In this document: piece by piece, positions 58,553-63,585 of the stretch
How the letters are laid out: every line of letters starts with the position of its first letter
How positions within the stretch are numbered: position 1 is the first letter of the stretch
NCBI GenBank assembly: GCA_002803225.1
Contig: NXFV01001232.1
Coordinates: 1-63,585 of the forward strand
From: Gamarada debralockiae
Lineage: Eukaryota; Ascomycota; Leotiomycetes; Helotiales; Hyphodiscaceae
Length of the DNA stretch: 63,585 nt
Reading direction: 5' to 3'
Notes under the pieces: model-generated
What the model was told of the DNA's origin: nothing
Databases searched by the model: none
Seen by the model: only the letters and a program-made list of their open reading frames with translations
Translations under genes and position numbers: made by a program

Positions 58553-58737
58553 AGGCCATTGAAAATACGGGAACAGAGAATAGAAGTGGAAAACAATAGC
58601 TTCGAGATCTGCAATGAGGATAACAGGCATTAATTAGTACGCACTATCAAGAGAGGTTCATCCAATAATACTAAGGTCAGTAATTCAGCGGTCAAAGGAT
58701 GTATGAATTCACTTATGACTGTGCTGTTTGGGGGGGA

Positions 58738-59226
58738 AAGACTCAACACCTGTACACGGTGTCTCCTACGAACCTCCAGTACTTTCAGAAGTAGATGCAT
58801 AACCAAATACTAAGGCATTTCGTAGAGTTGGGAATTGGGCGTGGCAGATCTGGGTAGGGGTAAGTAGATTGCAACAACTAAATTGTAAACCGGAGGACTA
58901 CATCACTGTAATATCAAGAGTGATAAACAATAGACAGGCTAGTTGAGAAAGTGCCCGCTATTCAAGGAAAAGACGGCTTCCAAGGGAAATGCAAGGCCTT
59001 CCGAGATACACTATTTCCCTTGCCCCCTAGCGCCCTTGAGCCTAGCTGGAGCAACTACAGTCCCGTGCAACTGGAATTAGTCCAGTCTGACCCAATTAGA
59101 GCTTGAAAACGCCTGTTTGGCCAGAAATCAAAGGCAAACCCCATGGCCCAGATTTAAATACCTACGAAATTATACTCCAGGTAGGAGGGCGAAGACTCAA
59201 CACCTGTAACGCGGTACCCTCTACGA
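58738..59226 (+). repeat. Pair of imperfect direct repeats, 454 bp apart
   Basis: AAGACTCAACACCTGTA...CTACGA occurs at 58738-58770 and 59192-59226. The intervening DNA has no gene. Could be ends of a small relic element; not proven. Confidence 0.35.
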
Positions 59227-59382
59227 CATAGGAGTATCCGCAGAGCCTAGATTAAGTCAAGGGTGGTGTTTTGGCGGGTTGTACAGGCGAGGAGCAGCTG
59301 TAATAGATCGCCAGCTAATTTGGAGGTTCAGATACACCAGGGAAAGTGCGGACCAGCGGAACACCTGCTCTCTGCCGGTTCA

Positions 59383-59418
59383 GCTGGTGGAGCTGGTGGA
59401 GCTCGTGGAGCTGGTGGA
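59383..59418 (+). repeat. 9-bp minisatellite GCTGGTGGA x4
   Basis: Four consecutive units, one with a single change (GCTCGTGGA). Confidence 0.9.
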
Positions 59419-59462
59419 GCTCAAGTGCCCATCTCTCTGCTGATAGAGATGGTTATATTATA

Positions 59463-60759
59463 ATTTCCGCGTAAATATATTATAATAGTAGAAAAAAGTA
59501 CGCTTATTCCTCTTTACGCAATTTATAAGTTTTGCTTATAATGCTATCAAAGCTTAAAGTGTATAATTTATATAAGCAAAGGAAACTACATATAATACCT
59601 AGCTTACTAGCTTTATATATTCAATAATAATAGCTATATTAGTACTCTCTTAGCTTTTAGCCCCCTTTACTTATAGCTAAAATAAAGTAAAATTAATATA
59701 AAAACATACTTATACTTTACTTAATTTTAATATATTTTACTATATTTAAATAAAGATTATATTATAATAATTTTATTTAGTAATTAGACTTATTGTCTTT
59801 AATAGACTATAGCTATCAATATATAAAATTAAAACTCATTTAAATAATATTTAATACTACTTCCTTTTACCTAATGATATCTTTCTATACTAAAAAGATT
59901 AACTTATTTTTTATTTAATTACTTTTATATTGTAGAAAATTCTCTTAATTTTAACTTATTATATTTAAGATAAAATTAAAAGTTATAGTATTTAATATAT
60001 ATAATATTTAGATCTAGTACAACAAAATTATCTTATTTAATGTCAGGGGCGGATAATTGATAATAGGTTAAGTTATATAAGGTTATCAGTAGGTAGTCAG
60101 AATATAATTAAAGGGTTATAGTATATCTTTATTTTATAACTAGAAACTAATCTTTACTTTTTTCTAAGGTTAGAGAGTAAGGTACTTAAGTATATCTATA
60201 ATATTAAACAGGTAATTATAGGGCAATATCATATTATATATTATACTTTTATATATAACAATAGCCTAAATAGCCGTGCCCCTGCATATGACTCCTAACA
60301 TTACCTTATAATATAATACCCCTCTTATATAATCTATCCTTAGAATACTATTAACTCTATATATAAAAGAAAGTAATTAGCCCTATAGAATTAATATAAA
60401 AGTATAGATAAAAGAAAGTAATATATTAAGTGAATATAACACCAAAAAATCCTAATTTACATATATTATTATCATTTATTATATACTACTCGAGCCTATA
60501 AAGGCCATATAGAACTTCCTTAATCTAAATATATAGTAAAAACTATACCTTAAAAATAAGGCCAGGTAAAAAACCTATATATCTTTAATTTCCTCTAGTT
60601 GTTCATTCAATTTTGTACTAGTAGTTCTTTGCTAATTTACTAGTAGCTAATAGAAAAGGAGGGAATAAGGCCCTAAGAGGTAGTTAGTTAAAAGTAATAG
60701 TAGTTAATAGATTAAAGTAGCTTAAGTATAGTAGTAGTATTAAGTAGCTCTAGGGTTAA
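59463..60759. other. AT-rich RIP-like block
   Basis: Abrupt change to very high A+T with TA-rich words (TATATA, TTATAA) and no ORFs. Typical of repeats destroyed by RIP; the original element is unrecognisable. Confidence 0.75.
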
Positions 60760-60778
60760 TTGATTGATTGATTGATTG
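60760..60778 (+). repeat. TGAT tetranucleotide microsatellite
   Basis: Between 4 and 5 tandem units. Confidence 0.85.
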
Positions 60779-60899
60779 CTCCTTTTAACGTCCTGTATAA
60801 GTCGAAGACTATAGTAGGACGGTTGGTTTTTAGGCCAACTAGTCTAATAATACAGTATATAAGAATACAAGCTAGGGAAGTAGTTAATTTATTCCAAGG

Positions 60900-63585
60900 G
60901 ATATTAAGAGTCTAGCTCTAATATAAACAAAGGAAATAAAAGTATATACTAGGGTTTTTAGGCCGCTAGTTCGTCTAGTTCGTCCTCCCCTAGCTCTTCT
61001 AGCTCTCTCTCCTCCTACTGTCTAGCTAAGTACTACTTCCTAGTAGTAATTCTAGTCTCTTTTAGGAAGCCTAGAGTCTTTTGAATACTAGTTTTCGTAT
61101 GTAATAGGACTTGTAGATTAAGCCTAGTACTCTGTAATTCGTCTTGTAGCCTCTTCCTAGCTATTTTTAGTTCCTTACAGCTAAGTAGCAAGTACTTAGT
61201 TGTCTTCTTCTTGCTACAAAGATATGGGTTACTAAGCGAATGCCCTAGTCGATATAAGTACGACTTTAGGTAACTATAGCCTAGCTTTAGCTAGTAGAAT
61301 ATACTAGCTAGCTCTCGCTTAGTGCCTAGGGGTAGTTGGATTTTAGTGCGTAGCTTCTATGGGAACTGCTTTTTATAGCTAGCAGGGTTTTAATTAGGTT
61401 GTAAGTCGTATTAGTTAAGTAGGGCTAGCTAGTCTTCAGTCTTGGCTTTCCTAATCTAGCTACCTAGGTAGGCAAAGCTAGTTTCGTACGAGCTAGGGGC
61501 TATTGTCGTAGCTGCCTTTACTAGGGAATCAGCTAGTTCGTTTCCAGGGATACTAGTATAGCCAGGGACCTATTCTAGTGCAATTAAGGCTCCTTTGCTT
61601 TTAACTAGTTTTGTAGCTAGGCTAGTCCGAATTTAGTAGGCCTGGCCTGGGTCGTCTAAGGGGGTTTTAGCCGAAGTAGAGCTGCCTGGTTATCTGAGTA
61701 GACCTTGAAAGCTAGGCCTAGTAGGGCTATATTACTAGTATATTCGACTGCCTAAGTAACTACCTCTAGCTCCCTATTATAGACTAGTTGATAAGGACCT
61801 AAGTTAGACCTATCTTAGAAGGTAGGGGGATTTAGTAGGTAGGTAGGGTAAGTAGGGCTAAGGTAGTTACCTAGTATAGCTAGGCTAATGCCTATCCTAG
61901 TAGAATTTTCGTCTGAAGTTAATAATATATTTATATAAATCGGCAAATAGCCTAGTTATAGGGTTAATAAGTGAGCTAGGGTAGCTTCGTCCTTTGGAAG
62001 CTCGCTTATTTCGATTATATAAGGGGTAGTCCTATTCTAGGGAGAGTATTTGAAGTAATAGATAAGTTCTAGTAAGTCTAGGTCAACTAGTCCTTGAATT
62101 GAGTTCTAAATTCGTGCTAGTTAGGTAAGTTGGTTTTTAAAAACTCGAATTAGCGAAGTTATGTTTTTAAGGATTTTCCTAGTTAGGTTATATCTTTAAA
62201 GATTAAACTAGGGGAACTAGTGTATTTTAAAGTAAAGTTGATTTCTAGCCTAATTAGATGGCTAAGAGCTAGCTTCAGGGCCCTAAAAGTATATTGTCGT
62301 ATACTAGCGTTAAGTTGTACGCTAGGGGAGCTAGGGCGGCCTCTACTTCTATTAGTTAAATAGGGGCTGTTTTAAAGACCTTTAGTATTTTCCGTAGACC
62401 TAGGTTCTAAAGAGCCTATAAGGGCTTTTTAAACTAAGCTTGGCCCTTCTACTAGATAGGCGAACTGTAATCGGCTATACTAGTAATATATACTAGGTAT
62501 AGTTATTATAAGGCAAATAGAGATAGTCCTTATCCGGAATTAGCTAGCCTAGTTATCCTTTAGAAAGCCGACCTAGCTTATAATATACGTATTATCACGT
62601 GTTACTTGAAGGTAAGGCTAGGGTTAAACTAAATACTTAGCTACCTAACGACTTCCTTAGGTTATACGATTTCCTAGTTTAGTAGTCGTAGGCTAGCTGT
62701 TTTAGCCTTTTTCAATATAATAAAGTAAATAAGCTTTGCTTTAGCTAAGTCGAATTAAATTATATCTTTAGCCCCTAATTTATATAGTCTAGCTACTTCT
62801 CTTTTAAGTATTCTAATATTCTTTTTTAAACTAGTAGTTAAAACTACTAATATAATATTATTAATATATAAGAGGACTTTAGCTATAGCTAGCCTAGGGA
62901 AGAGGCTACAAATATAGATTAGAAATAGTATAAGTAATACAGGATTACCTTATAATATTCTAGTATTAATTATATTAAATTCTTCTATCTAGCTATCAAA
63001 TAATAGCCTAAGGACTCTATTAACTAAGAAGGAAGAGACCTAGGAAATTAGGCTAGTTAGTAGTCGTAGTTACTAAAAAATAGCTAGTAGTTGATTTTTG
63101 GCCATGTAATTGAAGGCTCCTTTAACGTCTAAGAAAAAGGCTATTGTCTTTTGTTTTAGCCATTAGTTCGTCTTAATTTTAGTTATTAGTAATAAGGTTA
63201 TATTAATAGCTGATTTTCGTAGCCTGCCCTCTATTTGAGTTAAATATAGTATATTCGTAATCTCAGCTAAGTACCCTAGTCTCTAGGCTAGTATACGTTC
63301 GCTAACCTTACCTAAGTAGTTTAGTAGGGAAATAACTTAGTAAGCCTTTAAAATCAAGTAGTCTAGTTTTCTTAGTTTCTTTAGAATAGCCCTAGTAGCT
63401 TGTTTCTAAAATCTAAGGTAGTGACTTATATCTAGTAGTCTAGAATACAGCTTGAAAAAGACCTCTGGAATAGCCTAGTAGGCCTAGAGTATAATTTCCT
63501 AGGTCACTAGGTCAGGACCTAGAGTTTTACCCTTGATTTTAGCCGAACAGGCGTTCTCGAGTTCTGATTGGGTGAGGCTAGGCCA
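60900..63585 (-). mobile_element. RIP-degraded non-LTR retrotransposon (RT + RNase H), truncated by window
   Basis: Read leftward from 63585: ENACSAKIKGK-like start, then shifted pieces of a reverse transcriptase (IKGKTLGPDLVT, LLDFKGLLSYF, SERILA-like, AITLLLITKIKT-like), a palm region around 62870-62960, and near 61490-61580 an RNase H end block VPGYTSIPGNELADSLVKAATT followed by APSSYETSFAYLGS. Trp codons appear as TAG throughout (ALE-stop-VPG, KTED-stop-LALLN), giving a CTAG-rich plus strand. The block order fits fungal Tad1/I-like LINEs. It is non-functional; the 5' part lies beyond the window. Confidence 0.75.

Noticed and set aside
57874..58630. Long minus-strand ORFs opposite the repeat protein
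   Set aside because: Shadows of the biased repeat composition; Ser/Pro/Leu-rich without domains.

Overview
The window looks like a piece of a filamentous ascomycete genome (Pezizomycotina; Leotiomycete-like is my guess, not shown by the sequence). The reasons are short GT-AG introns of about 50-65 nt, Zn2Cys6 and fungal-type transcription factors, secreted GH43 and GH3 glycosidases, fungal-only families (AIM18, DUF7702-like, GrrA), and a RIP-like AT-rich block with a degraded retrotransposon at the right end.

Layout. (1) 0-39 kb is a gene-poor accessory-like stretch full of decayed genes. Transcription factor remnants (1, 23.4, 33.6 and 37.5 kb), an alpha/beta hydrolase broken by a 17-bp duplication (2.6 kb), carboxylesterase, GH3, MFS and membrane-protein remnants lie between a few readable genes: FAD monooxygenase (4.1 kb), GH43 (6.4-8.3 kb), Zn2Cys6 regulator (13.6-15.5 kb), a five-exon O-methyltransferase (21.2-22.8 kb), a transglycosylase-like/LysM secreted protein (29.4-30.8 kb) and a zinc alcohol dehydrogenase (31.1-32.2 kb). 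Several remnants have TAG/TGA where the family has Trp, a G-to-A signature. (2) 39.8-58.6 kb is a gene-dense core-like stretch: grrA (SCF F-box/LRR), initiator tRNA-Met, AIM18, dithiol glutaredoxin, a BAG-domain protein, ribosomal protein L16 (uL13), an acyl-CoA ligase and a BCS1-like AAA ATPase, with a 295-bp TA-flanked MITE between two of them. (3) 59.46-63.585 kb is AT-rich, RIP-like DNA ending in a non-LTR retrotransposon (RT plus RNase H) on the minus strand that runs off the window.

The most unusual signal is the initiator tRNA-Met gene at 43.9 kb. Its 72-nt cloverleaf is complete apart from one D-stem mismatch, but it is split in the D arm by a 50-bp insert that starts GTATGT and ends ATAG. 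It looks like a spliceosomal intron at a position where eukaryotic tRNA introns are not normally found. Second is a GAAAGT (GA-AG) donor in grrA. Exon models were derived by hand from frame continuity and splice consensus; no alignment was run.
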